DNA of 64,000 nt from Agrococcus sp. Marseille-P2731 (GTDB lineage: Bacteria; Actinomycetota; Actinomycetes; Actinomycetales; Microbacteriaceae). A program made the translations under genes and the position numbers. The stretch lies in NCBI RefSeq assembly GCF_900117395.1, contig NZ_FPEG01000002.1, positions 620,001 to 684,000 of the forward strand, written 5' to 3'. The notes below the pieces were generated by a model. That model saw only the letters and a program-made list of their open reading frames with translations, did not search any database and was not told the origin of the DNA. Shown piece by piece: positions 1 to 9,526 of the stretch. The stretch's first letter is position 1; the number at the start of each line of letters is the position of its first letter.

Positions 1-581
<581 letters not shown>

Positions 582-613
582 CTACACCCACCCTCTGCCG
601 CCGGAGCATCCGC

Positions 614-2077
614 TCAGTCGGTCGCGACCGCCGCGAGCGGAGGCACGGATGCGGCGCGAGCGCCCGCGGGCAGGCTCGCGGCGAGCGCGACGGCGAGGCC
701 TCCGACGATGAGCGACACGGGCAGCAGCCAGGGGATGGTCGGCGCCGTCGAGACGACACCGCCGATGGATCCGACGAGCGACTGCGTGCCGATCCAGCCG
801 TAGAGCGCACCGACGCAGAAGCCCGTCACGACCGCGACGATCGTGATCGAGCCCGCCTCGGCGAGCAGCATGGTGCGCGTCTGGCCGCGGCGGAGGCCCA
901 GCATGCGCAGCAGCCCGATCTCACGCGTGCGGCGCCGCACCGACAGCAGCATCGCAGCGACGAAGCCGAGCACCGCGAGCACCGCGGAGAAGCTGACGAT
1001 GCCCGTGATGATGCCCGTCACTCCCCCGTAGATCGCCTGCAGCTCTGCCCGGAACTCGGGGCTGCGCTCGATCGAGACGACTGCCGTGGTGAGCGAGGTG
1101 CCGGCCGTGACCATCATCGTGACGACGGCGGCACCCGCGAAGAGCGAGAGCACGAGCGCAGCGGTGCGACCCGGATGCGTCGCGAGCGTGCCAGCCGCGG
1201 CGCGCGCGGGAACGCCGCGGCCGAAGGCTCGCGATGCGAGCGCGACGAGCGGTGGGGCGATCGCCGGGGCGAGCCCGATGATGCCGGTGACGGACACGAT
1301 GCCGCCGGCGAAGCCGACCAGCACGGCGAGGGGCGACAGCGGCGACAGCGCGACGGCTGCGGCGAGCAGGAGCGCTCCCGCGACGAGGGCGACACGAGCA
1401 CCGAGGCGACGTCGCCGCGCGGTGGTCTCCACGTCGACGCCGGCACCGCGGAGCGCCTCGAGCGGCGAGACCGCGAGCACGTCCCGGGTCGCGAGCCATG
1501 CCGAGAGCACGGCGGCCGCTGCGACGGCGAGCGCGGGCACGGTCGCCCAGGGCTCGACCATCGGCATGTCCCGCAGGTCGAAGCGCTCGCCCAGGAGCGA
1601 GATGAGCTCGCCAGCGCCTCGCGCCGCGAGCAGGCCGAGCAGCCAGCCGACCAGCGCGCCCGCGAGTCCGACGACGACGAAGCCGCGCAGCACGCGTCGC
1701 CGCTCGGTGCGGGACGAGGCGCCGAGGAGGCGGCGCAGGGCGATCTCACCCCGCAGATCCTCGACCGCGCCGGTGAAGGCCTGCCGGGCGACGATGGCGC
1801 CGACGACGACCGAGACACCGATGAGCAGCAGGGCCGCGATCGCGAGCATGATGCGCGCGGTCGCGCTGCCGGCGATCATCGCCTCGCCGTAGAGCGCGAG
1901 GGCGGCGTGCTCCATGAGCGTCGCGAGGGCCGTGCCGAACGCGGCGGCGAGGATGGACACGGCCAGCGCGAGGCCGAGGCCGGTGCGGGAGGCGCCATCG
2001 GTGCGGTGCCGGGGCGAGGTGGCAGCGGCTGCGCCGGCTGCGGGCGGGGCGGCGGCGCTCGTCGACGGCGCGCTCAT
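614..2077 (-). CDS. FtsX-family ABC transporter permease
   Basis: Membrane permease of the MacB/FtsX superfamily, 487 residues. It has a first membrane segment at about residues 33-55, a first FtsX-type domain containing the cytoplasmic loop RGEIALRRLLGASSRTERRRV, and a second FtsX-like domain near the C-terminus with the hallmark RRRTREIGLLRMLGLRRGQ. About eight to ten hydrophobic segments are visible. Its start overlaps the stop of the ATPase gene by 4 bases (ATGA), so the two are translationally coupled partners. Substrate is unknown; relatives act in antimicrobial-peptide resistance or lipoprotein release. It is the last gene of the operon that begins with the histidine kinase at 5568. 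Confidence 0.88.
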   Translation of the reverse strand: MSAPSTSAAAPPAAGAAAATSPRHRTDGASRTGLGLALAVSILAAAFGTALATLMEHAALALYGEAMIAGSATARIMLAIAALLLIGVSVVVGAIVARQAFTGAVEDLRGEIALRRLLGASSRTERRRVLRGFVVVGLAGALVGWLLGLLAARGAGELISLLGERFDLRDMPMVEPWATVPALAVAAAAVLSAWLATRDVLAVSPLEALRGAGVDVETTARRRRLGARVALVAGALLLAAAVALSPLSPLAVLVGFAGGIVSVTGIIGLAPAIAPPLVALASRAFGRGVPARAAAGTLATHPGRTAALVLSLFAGAAVVTMMVTAGTSLTTAVVSIERSPEFRAELQAIYGGVTGIITGIVSFSAVLAVLGFVAAMLLSVRRRTREIGLLRMLGLRRGQTRTMLLAEAGSITIVAVVTGFCVGALYGWIGTQSLVGSIGGVVSTAPTIPWLLPVSLIVGGLAVALAASLPAGARAASVPPLAAVATD

Positions 2078-2907
2078 CGGGCTGCCGCCGCGAGCATGCG
2101 CTGAGCGATCGTCGCCGCGTCGGTCGCGGGGAGGTCGCCGTCGATGTGGCCGTCGCGCAGCAGCACCACGCGCTCGGCGCGCGCGGCGACTGCAGGATCG
2201 TGGGTCACGACGACGATCGCCTGTCCGGCGGCCGCCTGGCGCACGAGGATCTCCTGCACCTCGATCGACGTGACGGTGTCGAGCGCTCCCGTCGGCTCGT
2301 CGGCGAGCACGACGGCCGGTCGCTGCGCGAGCGCGCGGGCGATGGCGAAGCGCTGCTGCTGACCGCCGGAGAGCTCGTGTGGGCGTCGTCGCTCGAGCCC
2401 GTCGACACCGAGGTCGCGCAGCAGCTCGCCGATGCGGGCGCTGTCGGGCCGGCGGCCGGCGAGCAGCGAGGGCAGCTCGACGTTCTCGAGCGCGGTCAGG
2501 CTCGGCACCAGGTTGAAGGACTGGAACACGACGCCGACGCGGTCTCGCCGCAGCGACGTCAGCGCGTCGTCGTCGAGACCGACGACGGAGGTGCCGCCGA
2601 TCACGACGTCACCGGAGCTCGGCACGTCGAGGCCAGCGGCGAGGTGCAGCAGGGTCGACTTGCCGGAGCCGGAGGGCCCCATGATCGCGGTGAGGGTGCC
2701 CGGAGCGATCTCCAGGTCGATGCCGTCGAGCGCGGTGACGGCGGCGCCGCCCGAGCCGTAGCGCTTGGTGGCGCCGCGGAGCGCCAGCGCTGGAGTCGTG
2801 AGCGCCGGGGCCGATGCGGCGTGCGGAGGCAGTGCGTTGGTGTGCATGCTCCCAGTCAACGGATGCGCGGCCTCGCGATCGTCACGCTGCGGTCGGAACG
2901 GCGTCAT
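2074..2907 (-). CDS. ABC transporter ATP-binding protein (MacB/LolD type)
   Basis: ATPase partner of the FtsX-type permease downstream. With the start at 2907 (277 residues), Walker A GPSGSGKST is at about 77-85, the Q-loop is in VVFQSFNLVPSLT, the signature LSGGQQQR is at 179-186 and Walker B VVLADEPTGALD is at 199-210, an arrangement typical of the LolD/MacB branch. Start 2907 overlaps the hydrolase stop as ATGA. An alternative ATG at 2847 (MHTNALPP) would remove a 20-residue unconserved leader; neither start has an ideally spaced ribosome site. Confidence 0.92.
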   Translation of the reverse strand: MTPFRPQRDDREAAHPLTGSMHTNALPPHAASAPALTTPALALRGATKRYGSGGAAVTALDGIDLEIAPGTLTAIMGPSGSGKSTLLHLAAGLDVPSSGDVVIGGTSVVGLDDDALTSLRRDRVGVVFQSFNLVPSLTALENVELPSLLAGRRPDSARIGELLRDLGVDGLERRRPHELSGGQQQRFAIARALAQRPAVVLADEPTGALDTVTSIEVQEILVRQAAAGQAIVVVTHDPAVAARAERVVLLRDGHIDGDLPATDAATIAQRMLAAAAR

Positions 2908-3695
2908 CCGAGCGGATGAGCCGGACCGGAGCCGCCGTCGCGCGCAGCCAGTCGCTGCTCGAGGATCAGGGCGAGCAGCCCTGGCTGCTGCAACGGCAGC
3001 CCATGGCCGACGCCGTCCACTCGCAGCAGCTCACTGCCCGCGCGGCTGCCATGCAGCACCGTCGCGGAATCGCGCATGACGGCGCGCTCCTCGCTCCCCA
3101 CGACCACCAGCGCGGTCGGCGGCGCATCGGCGGCCTCCGGCGCGCGAGCCCACCCCTCCGGCACCCTGAAGCGCAGGTTCTCGCCCACGCTCGCCACGAG
3201 CGTCGCCCTCGAGATGGCAGCGCTGCCCTCGAGGTAGTCCGCCAGCAGCTCGTCGGGCACGAACAGCTCCTTGGCCTGGAGCCGCGCGAAGCGTCGCCAC
3301 TTCGCGAGCGGCGCAGCCGCGGCGAGCATCGCGAGCGTCACCTGCGGCATCGCGATGCTCTTCGCCTGGGCGCTCACCACGACCGCGTCGGTGACCAGCT
3401 CCGGTCGCCGAGCGGTCAGCAGCACCGCCAGCTGCGCACCGAGGGAGAAGCCGAGCACGGTCGCTCCACCGGGCGCGCGCTCCTCGAGCACGCGCTCGAG
3501 CGCGTCGGCGGCGCCCTCGTGCGACGCGTAGTCGGTGGATGCGCTGCCCCCATGACCGGGCAAGTCCGGCACGATCGCACGAACGCGGTTCCCGAGGCGC
3601 TCGAGCAGGGGCTGCCACATCCACCCGGCGACTCCGCCGCCGTGCAAGAGCAGCAGCGGCGGCGCGTCGGCGGGGCCGGACTCGAGGACCTGCAT
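2904..3695 (-). CDS. Alpha/beta-fold hydrolase
   Basis: Cytoplasmic alpha/beta hydrolase of 263 residues. The oxyanion-hole loop LLHGGG lies at about 16-21, PDLPGHGGS follows, the nucleophile elbow GFSLG places Ser at 84, and a late GVGHG segment supplies the likely catalytic His. Substrate cannot be told from sequence. It lies 11 bases after the response regulator and overlaps the ABC ATPase start by 4 bases, so it is cotranscribed with a two-component system and an ABC exporter. That suggests a role in modifying or hydrolysing the sensed or exported compound, which is inference. Confidence 0.85.
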   Translation of the reverse strand: MQVLESGPADAPPLLLLHGGGVAGWMWQPLLERLGNRVRAIVPDLPGHGGSASTDYASHEGAADALERVLEERAPGGATVLGFSLGAQLAVLLTARRPELVTDAVVVSAQAKSIAMPQVTLAMLAAAAPLAKWRRFARLQAKELFVPDELLADYLEGSAAISRATLVASVGENLRFRVPEGWARAPEAADAPPTALVVVGSEERAVMRDSATVLHGSRAGSELLRVDGVGHGLPLQQPGLLALILEQRLAARDGGSGPAHPLG

Positions 3696-3706
3696 GGCTC
3701 GAGCGA

Positions 3707-4354
3707 TCAGGCGCGCTCGCCCGTGAGCCCGTGCTCGTAGGCGAACACGACCAGCTGCACGCGGTCGCGCAGCCCCAGCTTCGTCAGGATCCGCGAGATG
3801 TGCGTCTTCACCGTCGCCTCGGAGACGAACTCGGCGCGCGCGATCTCGGTGTTGGAGAGCCCCTTCGCGGCGAGCCCGAAGATCTGCCGCTCGCGGTCGG
3901 TGAGCTCGGCGAACGCGAGCGGTGCGGCGCGACGCTGGGCGCCGAAGGCCTTGAACAGCTCTCGCGTCGCGCTCGCCGCGATCACCTCGTTGCCGGCGTG
4001 CACCGTCCGGATCGACGCCAGCACGAGCTCAGGCTCCGCGTCCTTCAGGATGAAGCCGGATGCGCCGGCGCGGATCGCGCGCGCGGCCGCCTCGTCGAGG
4101 TCGAAGGTCGTCAGCACGACGACGCGGCTGCGCGGCTGCGCGGCGACGATGCGCGCCGTCGCGCCGATCCCGTCGAGCACAGGCATGCGCACGTCCATCA
4201 GCACCACGTCGGGCTGCTGCTCCTGCGCGAGCCGCACGGCCTGCGCCCCGTCGGCCGCCTCGCCGACGCACGTCATGTCCGCCTGCGACTCCACGAGCAT
4301 CCGGATGCCGCCGCGGAACAGCGCTTGGTCGTCGACGATGAGCACCCGGATCAT
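3707..4354 (-). CDS. LuxR/NarL-type two-component response regulator
   Basis: 215-residue regulator with a receiver domain (MIRVLIVDDQALFRGG; phosphoacceptor Asp54 in VVLMDVRMP; Lys104 in FILKDAEP) and a C-terminal LuxR helix-turn-helix (LTDRERQIFGLAAKGLSNTEIA, then SEATVKTHISRILTKLGLRDR). The start at 4354 is chosen because it gives the ATGA overlap with the kinase stop and begins exactly at the receiver domain; a longer in-frame start at 4414 would add an unconserved tail. It probably controls its own operon, including the hydrolase and ABC genes. Confidence 0.94.
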   Translation of the reverse strand: MIRVLIVDDQALFRGGIRMLVESQADMTCVGEAADGAQAVRLAQEQQPDVVLMDVRMPVLDGIGATARIVAAQPRSRVVVLTTFDLDEAAARAIRAGASGFILKDAEPELVLASIRTVHAGNEVIAASATRELFKAFGAQRRAAPLAFAELTDRERQIFGLAAKGLSNTEIARAEFVSEATVKTHISRILTKLGLRDRVQLVVFAYEHGLTGERA

Positions 4355-5568
4355 GCGGCGCCCGCCGGGAAGGAGGCGCGCACGCGGAACCAGCCGTCCT
4401 CGATGCCCGTCCACGCGTCACCACCGGCGAGCCGCGCGCGCTCGTGCATGCCGCGCACGCCGTGGCCGGGGTCGCCCGGGGCGGCCTGGAGTCGATTGTG
4501 CACGTCGACCACGATGCCACCGACGCCACCTGGGAGGGTGACGCCGCGCAGGCGCACGAGCACGGGCTGCGCGCGGTCGCCGTGCCGGAGGGCGTTGGTG
4601 AGCGCCTCCTGCAGGATCCGGTAGGCGGCGATGTCGGCCGTGCGCGGCAGCGGTGCCGCGGTGCCCTCGTGCGTGACGCGGACGTCGAGGCCGCTGCCGC
4701 GCATCCGCTCGATCAACGAGTCGACGTCGGACATCGATGCGACGGGGTCGGGCGCCTCGGAGTGGCGCAGCTGCGCCAGCAGCAGCCGGACGTCGCCGAG
4801 CGCGGCCTTCGCCGTGCCGGCGATCGATTCGAGCGAGGCGTCCTTCGCCGCGGGATCCTGCGTGTAGCGCGCGCCGTTCGCCTGCGCGATGACGACCGCC
4901 AGCGAGTGCGCCACGACATCGTGCATGTCGCGGGCGAGGGCGGCGCGCTCCTCCTCCTGGTCGGCGCGCTGCAGCGAGACCTGCGCCACCTCGGTCGCGG
5001 CGGTGCTGCGGTCGACGGCGGCGACGCCCCAGCCGGTGAGGATCGCGACGCTGAACAGGAGCATCGGCGGGATCCAGAGGAAGACCATCACGTCGAGCGC
5101 ACCGAGCACCGTGTCGACGCCCTGCGTGGAGGTCTCGACCGCGAGCCAGTAGGCCGCGAGCAGCGAGGCGACGAACGCGAGGCCGAAGCCGGCGAGCCTG
5201 CCGGGCCAGCGGCTGAAGCGGCCGACGGAGTAGAGCACGACGAGCACGCCGAACCAGACCGGGAACATCCACGCGTGAATGGCCACGTGCACGACGGCCA
5301 GCGCGGTCAGCGCGGCGAGCGCGAGCACCGGGCGCGTGCGACGCAGCAGGATCGCACCGGCGATCGCGACGGTCACGACGGTCGAGATCGCCCACTGCCC
5401 GCCCCCGTCGACCAGCACGACCATCAGCAGCAGCGTCGGGATGGCGAGCACGAGCAGCGTGACGCCCGCGAGGATGGCATCGGCGCGCAGGGCGCCCCGG
5501 TCGATCCACGGGCGGCGCGGAGGGCGCTCGCCGACGGGCTCGACGGTGTCGGTCGCGAGGTCGGGCAT
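4351..5568 (-). CDS. Sensor histidine kinase (HisKA_3 type)
   Basis: 405-residue membrane sensor kinase starting MPDLATDTVEP. Five or six membrane segments fill about residues 30-185, with no large extracellular domain, as in intramembrane-sensing kinases of the LiaS/DesK group. The HisKA_3 box ARDMHDVVAHSLAVV puts the phosphorylated His at 216. The ATPase domain has the N-box RILQEALTNALRHG and a GHGVRGMHERARLAGG glycine loop. It is the first gene of a five-gene operon and overlaps the response regulator by 4 bases. Cell-envelope stress or peptide antibiotics are plausible signals given the FtsX-type transporter, but the input is not visible. Confidence 0.93.
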   Translation of the reverse strand: MPDLATDTVEPVGERPPRRPWIDRGALRADAILAGVTLLVLAIPTLLLMVVLVDGGGQWAISTVVTVAIAGAILLRRTRPVLALAALTALAVVHVAIHAWMFPVWFGVLVVLYSVGRFSRWPGRLAGFGLAFVASLLAAYWLAVETSTQGVDTVLGALDVMVFLWIPPMLLFSVAILTGWGVAAVDRSTAATEVAQVSLQRADQEEERAALARDMHDVVAHSLAVVIAQANGARYTQDPAAKDASLESIAGTAKAALGDVRLLLAQLRHSEAPDPVASMSDVDSLIERMRGSGLDVRVTHEGTAAPLPRTADIAAYRILQEALTNALRHGDRAQPVLVRLRGVTLPGGVGGIVVDVHNRLQAAPGDPGHGVRGMHERARLAGGDAWTGIEDGWFRVRASFPAGAA

Positions 5569-5621
5569 GCCTGTCAGGCTATGGGGCCGAGGCGCCATGG
5601 GATCGGGAACGCGGGGTGAAT

Positions 5622-5634
5622 CATCCGCTGGATG
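5622..5634. promoter_or_regulatory. Inverted repeat upstream of the sensor-kinase operon
   Basis: CATCC-GCT-GGATG is a perfect 5-bp inverted repeat about 55-65 bases upstream of the kinase start. LuxR-type regulators bind short dyads of this size, so it is a candidate site for the operon's own regulator. No other copy was found to support it. Confidence 0.25.
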
Positions 5635-5663
5635 GAGTGCACGCTGCGTGGGTCTCGTGACGC

Positions 5664-5810
5664 GTGCGCCTGCGGCGCGCGCTCCTCGACCAGCGGGGGT
5701 GCGCCTGCGGCGCGCGCTCCTCGACCAGCGGGCGTGCACCTGCGGCGCGCGCTCCTCGACCAGCGGGGGTGCACCTGCGGCGCGCGCTCCTCGACCAGCG
5801 GGGGTGCGCT
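5664..5810. repeat. Tandem array of 35-bp GC-rich units (4 copies)
   Basis: The string GCTCCTCGACCAGCGGG recurs at 5681, 5716, 5751 and 5786, an exact 35-bp period; the segment between copies is TGC(A/G)CCTGCGGCGCGC. The first copy is preceded by GGTCTCGTGACGCGT, which also precedes the 37-bp array at 50401, so both belong to one family. The array runs up to the era stop codon and separates era from the promoter region of the sensor-kinase operon. There are no spacers, so it is not a CRISPR array. Confidence 0.9.
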
Positions 5811-6757
5811 CAGAAGCCGAAGCGGCCGAGCTGCTTCGGGTCGCCCTGCCACTCCTTCGCGACCTTCACGCGCAGGTCGAGGTGCACCTGCGTGCCGAGC
5901 ACGCGCTCGATCTCGGCACGCGCATCCGCCCCGACCTGGCGCAGCCGCGAGCCACCCTTGCCGATGATGATGCCCTTCTGGCTGTCGCGCTCGACCCACA
6001 GGTTGGCGTAGACGTCGGTGAGGTCGCGGCCCTCGCGGGGCACGATGTCGTCGATCGTCACCATGATCGAGTGCGGCAGCTCGTCGCGCACGCCCTCGAG
6101 CGAAGCCTCGCGGATCAGCTCGGCGATGCGGACCGAGATCGACTCCTCTGTGGTCGTCTCGGCCTCGTAGAGCGGCGGCCCCACCGGGAGCAGCTCGATG
6201 AGCTGATCGACGAGCACGTCGAGCTGAGTGCCGGCGACCGAGGAGAGCGGCACGATCGCATCCCACTCGCGCAGCTCGGAGACCGCGAGCAGCTGCGTCG
6301 CGACCGCCTGCTTCGATGCCAGGTCGGTCTTCGTCACGACCGCGATCTTCTTGGCCCGCGGGAAGCCCTCGAGCTGCTGGTCGATGAAGCGGTCGCCGGT
6401 GCCCATCGCCTCGTTGGCGGGGATGCACAGGCAGATGACGTCGACGTCGCCGAGCGTCGCCTTGACGACGGAGTTCAGGCGCTGACCGAGCAGCGTGCGC
6501 GGCTTGTGCATGCCCGGGGTGTCGACGATCACGAGCTGCGCGTCGTCGCGGTGTACGACGCCGCGGATCGCGTGGCGCGTGGTCTGCGGCTTCGACGAGG
6601 TGATCGCGATCTTCTCGCCGACGATCGCGTTCATCAGCGTCGACTTGCCGGCGTTCGGGCGACCGACGAAGGTCACGAAGCCGCTGCGGTGCCGCTCGGC
6701 GCGCTCCGCGGCCTCCTGGGCGGCGCGGCCGCTGTCGTGCTGGTCGTCGTGCATCAT
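5810..6757 (-). CDS. era: GTPase Era
   Basis: Essential GTPase that binds the 3' end of 16S rRNA during 30S assembly. 315 residues: Walker A GRPNAGKS at 32-39, switch region SSKPQTTRHAIRGV, G3 DTPGMHKP, G4 VTKTD, then a C-terminal KH domain with IIIGKGGSRLRQVG and ending LGRFGF. It starts at 6757, overlapping the stop of the upstream CBS-domain gene (ATGA). The order ybeY, CorC-like, era is conserved in actinobacteria and groups RNA-maturation functions. Confidence 0.97.
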   Translation of the reverse strand: MMHDDQHDSGRAAQEAAERAERHRSGFVTFVGRPNAGKSTLMNAIVGEKIAITSSKPQTTRHAIRGVVHRDDAQLVIVDTPGMHKPRTLLGQRLNSVVKATLGDVDVICLCIPANEAMGTGDRFIDQQLEGFPRAKKIAVVTKTDLASKQAVATQLLAVSELREWDAIVPLSSVAGTQLDVLVDQLIELLPVGPPLYEAETTTEESISVRIAELIREASLEGVRDELPHSIMVTIDDIVPREGRDLTDVYANLWVERDSQKGIIIGKGGSRLRQVGADARAEIERVLGTQVHLDLRVKVAKEWQGDPKQLGRFGF

Positions 6758-8037
6758 GCTGCCCCCTCGGCATCGGCGAGCGCTGCCGGCTCTGCGATGC
6801 GCTGCACCGCCATCTCGCCCGCGTTGCGGCCACGGCCATCGATCGAGCGCACCTCGATGCGCAGCCCCTCGTGGGTGACGATGTCGCCCACCTCGGCGAT
6901 GCGGCCGAGCTCCTTCTGCATGAGACCGCCGACCGTGTCGACATCCTCGTCGTCGAGGCTCAACCCGAACAGGTCGCCCAGCTCGTCGATCTGCAGGCGT
7001 GCGGAGACGTGCCAGACGCCGCCCCCCGCCTCGACGGCCGCGAGCGCACCGCGATCGTGCTCGTCGTGGATCTCGCCCACGAGCTCCTCCACGAGGTCCT
7101 CGAGCGTCACGAGCCCGGCGATGCCGCCGTACTCATCCACGACCATCGCCACGTGCACGCGCTCGGACTGCATGAGCGCGAGGGTGTCGTCGGCCTTCTT
7201 CGACTCGGGCACGAGGATCGCGGGCCGCGCGAGATCCGCAGCCGTCTCGCTCGCGTCCGGCCGCCAGGTGCTGCTGCGCACCACGTCGCGCAGGTAGAGG
7301 ATGCCGTCGATCTCGTCGGTGGACTCCCCCACGACCGGCATGCGCGACAGTCCGTTGTCGAGGAACTGCCGCAGCGCATCCTTCGCGGTCGTCTCGCGCT
7401 CGACCACGATCATGTCGGGGCGCGGCACCATGACCTCGCGCACGAGTGTCGCGTTGAACTCGAAGATCGAGTGGATCAGCTCGCGGTCGTCGTCCTGGAG
7501 CACCGAGCTCTCGGCAGCGGCGTCGACCATCGACAGCAGCTGCGCCTCGGTGCCGAAGGCCGTCTCGCGCTGTCGACCCGGCGTCACCTTGTCGCCGACC
7601 GTGACGACGAGCGAGGCGATGGGGCCCGTGAGCACCCGCCAGAAGCGGATGAAGCCGGCGGATGCGCGGAGCAGGCCGATCGCGTGCGCCCGGCCCACGG
7701 CGCGAGGGCTCGAGCCGACCAGCACGAACGAGATGACGATCATCGCGCCGCCGGCGACGAGCAGGGTGATCCACCACTCGACCACGAGCGAGTCGACCGC
7801 GAGCGTGATGAGCACCGCCGCGACGGTCTCGCACATGATGCGGCCGAACTGCAGCGTCATGATGTGGCTGCGCAGGTCGTCGGCGATGGACAGCATCGCG
7901 CGGCCGCGGCGGGACTGCTTCGCCGCCTCCTGCAGCTCGGCGCGCGAGACGACTCCGAGCGCCGCGTCGCACGCGGCCAGCCAGGCGCCGAACGCGACGA
8001 GCAGCGCAGCGACGATGAAGAGGACGGTCTCGAACAT
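6754..8037 (-). CDS. CNNM/CorC-type membrane protein with CBS domains
   Basis: 427-residue protein beginning MFETVLFIVAALLVAF with an N-terminal DUF21-type membrane domain of three to four segments (to about residue 130), a CBS pair beginning near VREVMVPRPDMIVVE and ending with VAMVVDEYGGIAGLVTLEDLVEELVGEI, and a C-terminal CorC_HlyC domain (GLMQKELGRIAEVGDIV). Members are linked to magnesium or cobalt efflux; older annotation calls them hemolysins. Start 8037 gives a TGATG junction with ybeY, which fixes the start. Confidence 0.92.
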   Translation of the reverse strand: MFETVLFIVAALLVAFGAWLAACDAALGVVSRAELQEAAKQSRRGRAMLSIADDLRSHIMTLQFGRIMCETVAAVLITLAVDSLVVEWWITLLVAGGAMIVISFVLVGSSPRAVGRAHAIGLLRASAGFIRFWRVLTGPIASLVVTVGDKVTPGRQRETAFGTEAQLLSMVDAAAESSVLQDDDRELIHSIFEFNATLVREVMVPRPDMIVVERETTAKDALRQFLDNGLSRMPVVGESTDEIDGILYLRDVVRSSTWRPDASETAADLARPAILVPESKKADDTLALMQSERVHVAMVVDEYGGIAGLVTLEDLVEELVGEIHDEHDRGALAAVEAGGGVWHVSARLQIDELGDLFGLSLDDEDVDTVGGLMQKELGRIAEVGDIVTHEGLRIEVRSIDGRGRNAGEMAVQRIAEPAALADAEGAA

Positions 8038-8510
8038 CAGCGCGCCTCGGTGCCGCTGCCGCCGTGCGCCACGAAGGCGGCGAGCAGCTTGTCCTGCAGC
8101 GCGAACATCTCGTCGCGCTCGGCGGCCTCGGCGTGGTCGAAGCCCAGCAGGTGCAGCAGGCCGTGCGTCGTCAGCAGGCGGAGCTCGGTCATGACGTCGT
8201 GCCCAGCCTCGCGAGCCTGCTCTGCCGCGACCTCCGGGCACAGCACGATGTCGCCGAGCAGTCCGGCCGGCGCCATGCGATCGGGCGAGCCGGGGCGCAG
8301 CTCGTCCATCGGGAAGGAGAGCACGTCCGTCGGGCCGGGCTCATCCATCCACTGCACGTGCAGCTGCTCCATCGTCGCGACGTCGACGAGTGCGATCGAC
8401 ACCTCGGCGTCGGGGTGCACGAAGAGCTTCTCGAGGTCGAAGGCGACCAGGCGCAGGAGCTGCGCCTCGTCGACCTCGGCGCCCGACTCGTTCAGCAGGT
8501 CGATCGCCAT
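8037..8510 (-). CDS. ybeY: Endoribonuclease YbeY (rRNA maturation factor)
   Basis: Zinc-dependent endoribonuclease acting in 16S rRNA 3' maturation and ribosome quality control. 157 residues, the usual length, with the metal motif HGLLHLLGFDH giving His116, His120 and His126, and the upstream TDVLSFPMDE signature. Its ATG at 8510 shares one base with the phoH stop, and its own stop overlaps the CBS-domain gene, so phoH-ybeY-CorC-era form a coupled string. Confidence 0.96.
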   Translation of the reverse strand: MAIDLLNESGAEVDEAQLLRLVAFDLEKLFVHPDAEVSIALVDVATMEQLHVQWMDEPGPTDVLSFPMDELRPGSPDRMAPAGLLGDIVLCPEVAAEQAREAGHDVMTELRLLTTHGLLHLLGFDHAEAAERDEMFALQDKLLAAFVAHGGSGTEAR

Positions 8511-9526
8511 CAGCTGCGCCGTCCGCGGCCGCTGCGCTGCTGCGGGTGCGGCTTTCGCGCCTCGCGGGCCATCTGCCGCTGGTCGTGCTCGGTGTAGGCG
8601 TCGACGATGGCGCCCACCAGCGTGTGGCGCACGACGTCGGCGCTCGTGAGGGTGGCGAAGTGGATGTCGTCGATGCGGCCGAGCACCTGGCTCGCCACCT
8701 GCAGGCCGGAGGTGCCCGCCGGCAGGTCGACCTGCGTCGAGTCCCCCGTCACGACCATCTTCGAACCGAAGCCGAGGCGGGTGAGGAACATCTTCATCTG
8801 CTCGGGGCTCGTGTTCTGCGCCTCGTCGAGCACGATGAAGGAGTCGTTGAGGGTGCGCCCGCGCATGTACGCGAGCGGCGCCACCTCGACGACGCCGGTC
8901 GCGAGCAGCTTCGGGAGCAGCTCGGGATCCATCATCTCGTTGAGCGCGTCGAAGAGCGGCCGCAGGTAGGGGTCGATCTTGTCGGTGAGCGTGCCGGGGA
9001 GGAAGCCCAGCCGCTCGCCCGCCTCCACCGCGGGCCTGGTGAGGATGATGCGGCTGACCTCCTTGCGGTGCAGCGCCTGCACTGCCTTCGCCATCGCCAG
9101 GTAGGTCTTGCCGGTGCCTGCCGGGCCGATGCCGAAGACGATCGTGTGCTCCTCGATCGCCTCGACGTAGGAGCGCTGCCCCTCGGTCTTGGCGCGGATC
9201 GACTTGCCCTTCGAGGTCAGGATCACCTCGCCGATCGCGTCGGCGAGGCTGCGCGAGGGGTCCTGGCGCAGGATGCGCGAGCCCTCTCCGACCTCGGAGC
9301 CGGTCAGGTCGGTGCCCTGCCGCACCAGGTCGACGAGCTCCTGCACGAGGCGCGTCGCGACCGCGACCTCCTCCTCCGGGCCCGTCAGGGTCACGAGGTT
9401 GCCGCGCACCGCCACCCGGACCTCCGGATGCTCGTGCTCGAGGCGCGTGAGCAGCCGATCCTGCGGCCCCAGCAGCCGCACCATCTCGATGCCGTCGATC
9501 TCGATCGACTGCGTGTCGTCAGGCAA
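8510..9526 (-). CDS. phoH: PhoH-family ATPase/RNA helicase-like protein
   Basis: 338 residues with Walker [12 protein letters not shown], Walker [20 protein letters not shown] and [10 protein letters not shown]; the family is a predicted ATPase linked to RNA metabolism and regularly sits next to ybeY. An N-terminal KH-like region (to about residue 90) is present. I choose a TTG start at 9526: GGAGAGGG lies 5 bases upstream, the conserved sequence begins there ([12 protein letters not shown]), and the gene then overlaps the HIT gene by 8 bases. Longer frames upstream have no family resemblance. Confidence 0.93.
   Translation of the reverse strand: MPDDTQSIEIDGIEMVRLLGPQDRLLTRLEHEHPEVRVAVRGNLVTLTGPEEEVAVATRLVQELVDLVRQGTDLTGSEVGEGSRILRQDPSRSLADAIGEVILTSKGKSIRAKTEGQRSYVEAIEEHTIVFGIGPAGTGKTYLAMAKAVQALHRKEVSRIILTRPAVEAGERLGFLPGTLTDKIDPYLRPLFDALNEMMDPELLPKLLATGVVEVAPLAYMRGRTLNDSFIVLDEAQNTSPEQMKMFLTRLGFGSKMVVTGDSTQVDLPAGTSGLQVASQVLGRIDDIHFATLTSADVVRHTLVGAIVDAYTEHDQRQMAREARKPHPQQRSGRGRRS

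Noticed and set aside
3571..3585. SOS-like GAAC...GTTC palindrome inside the hydrolase gene
   Set aside because: The arms are separated by 3 rather than 4 bases and it lies within coding sequence, away from any start.
5664..5810. Transposon ends or insertion sequence
   Set aside because: No transposase frame or target-site duplication is visible; only tandem repeats.
5279..7297. Plus-strand frame of 672 codons
   Set aside because: It is antisense to era and the kinase and runs through the 35-bp repeats; the real genes on the other strand have full motifs.
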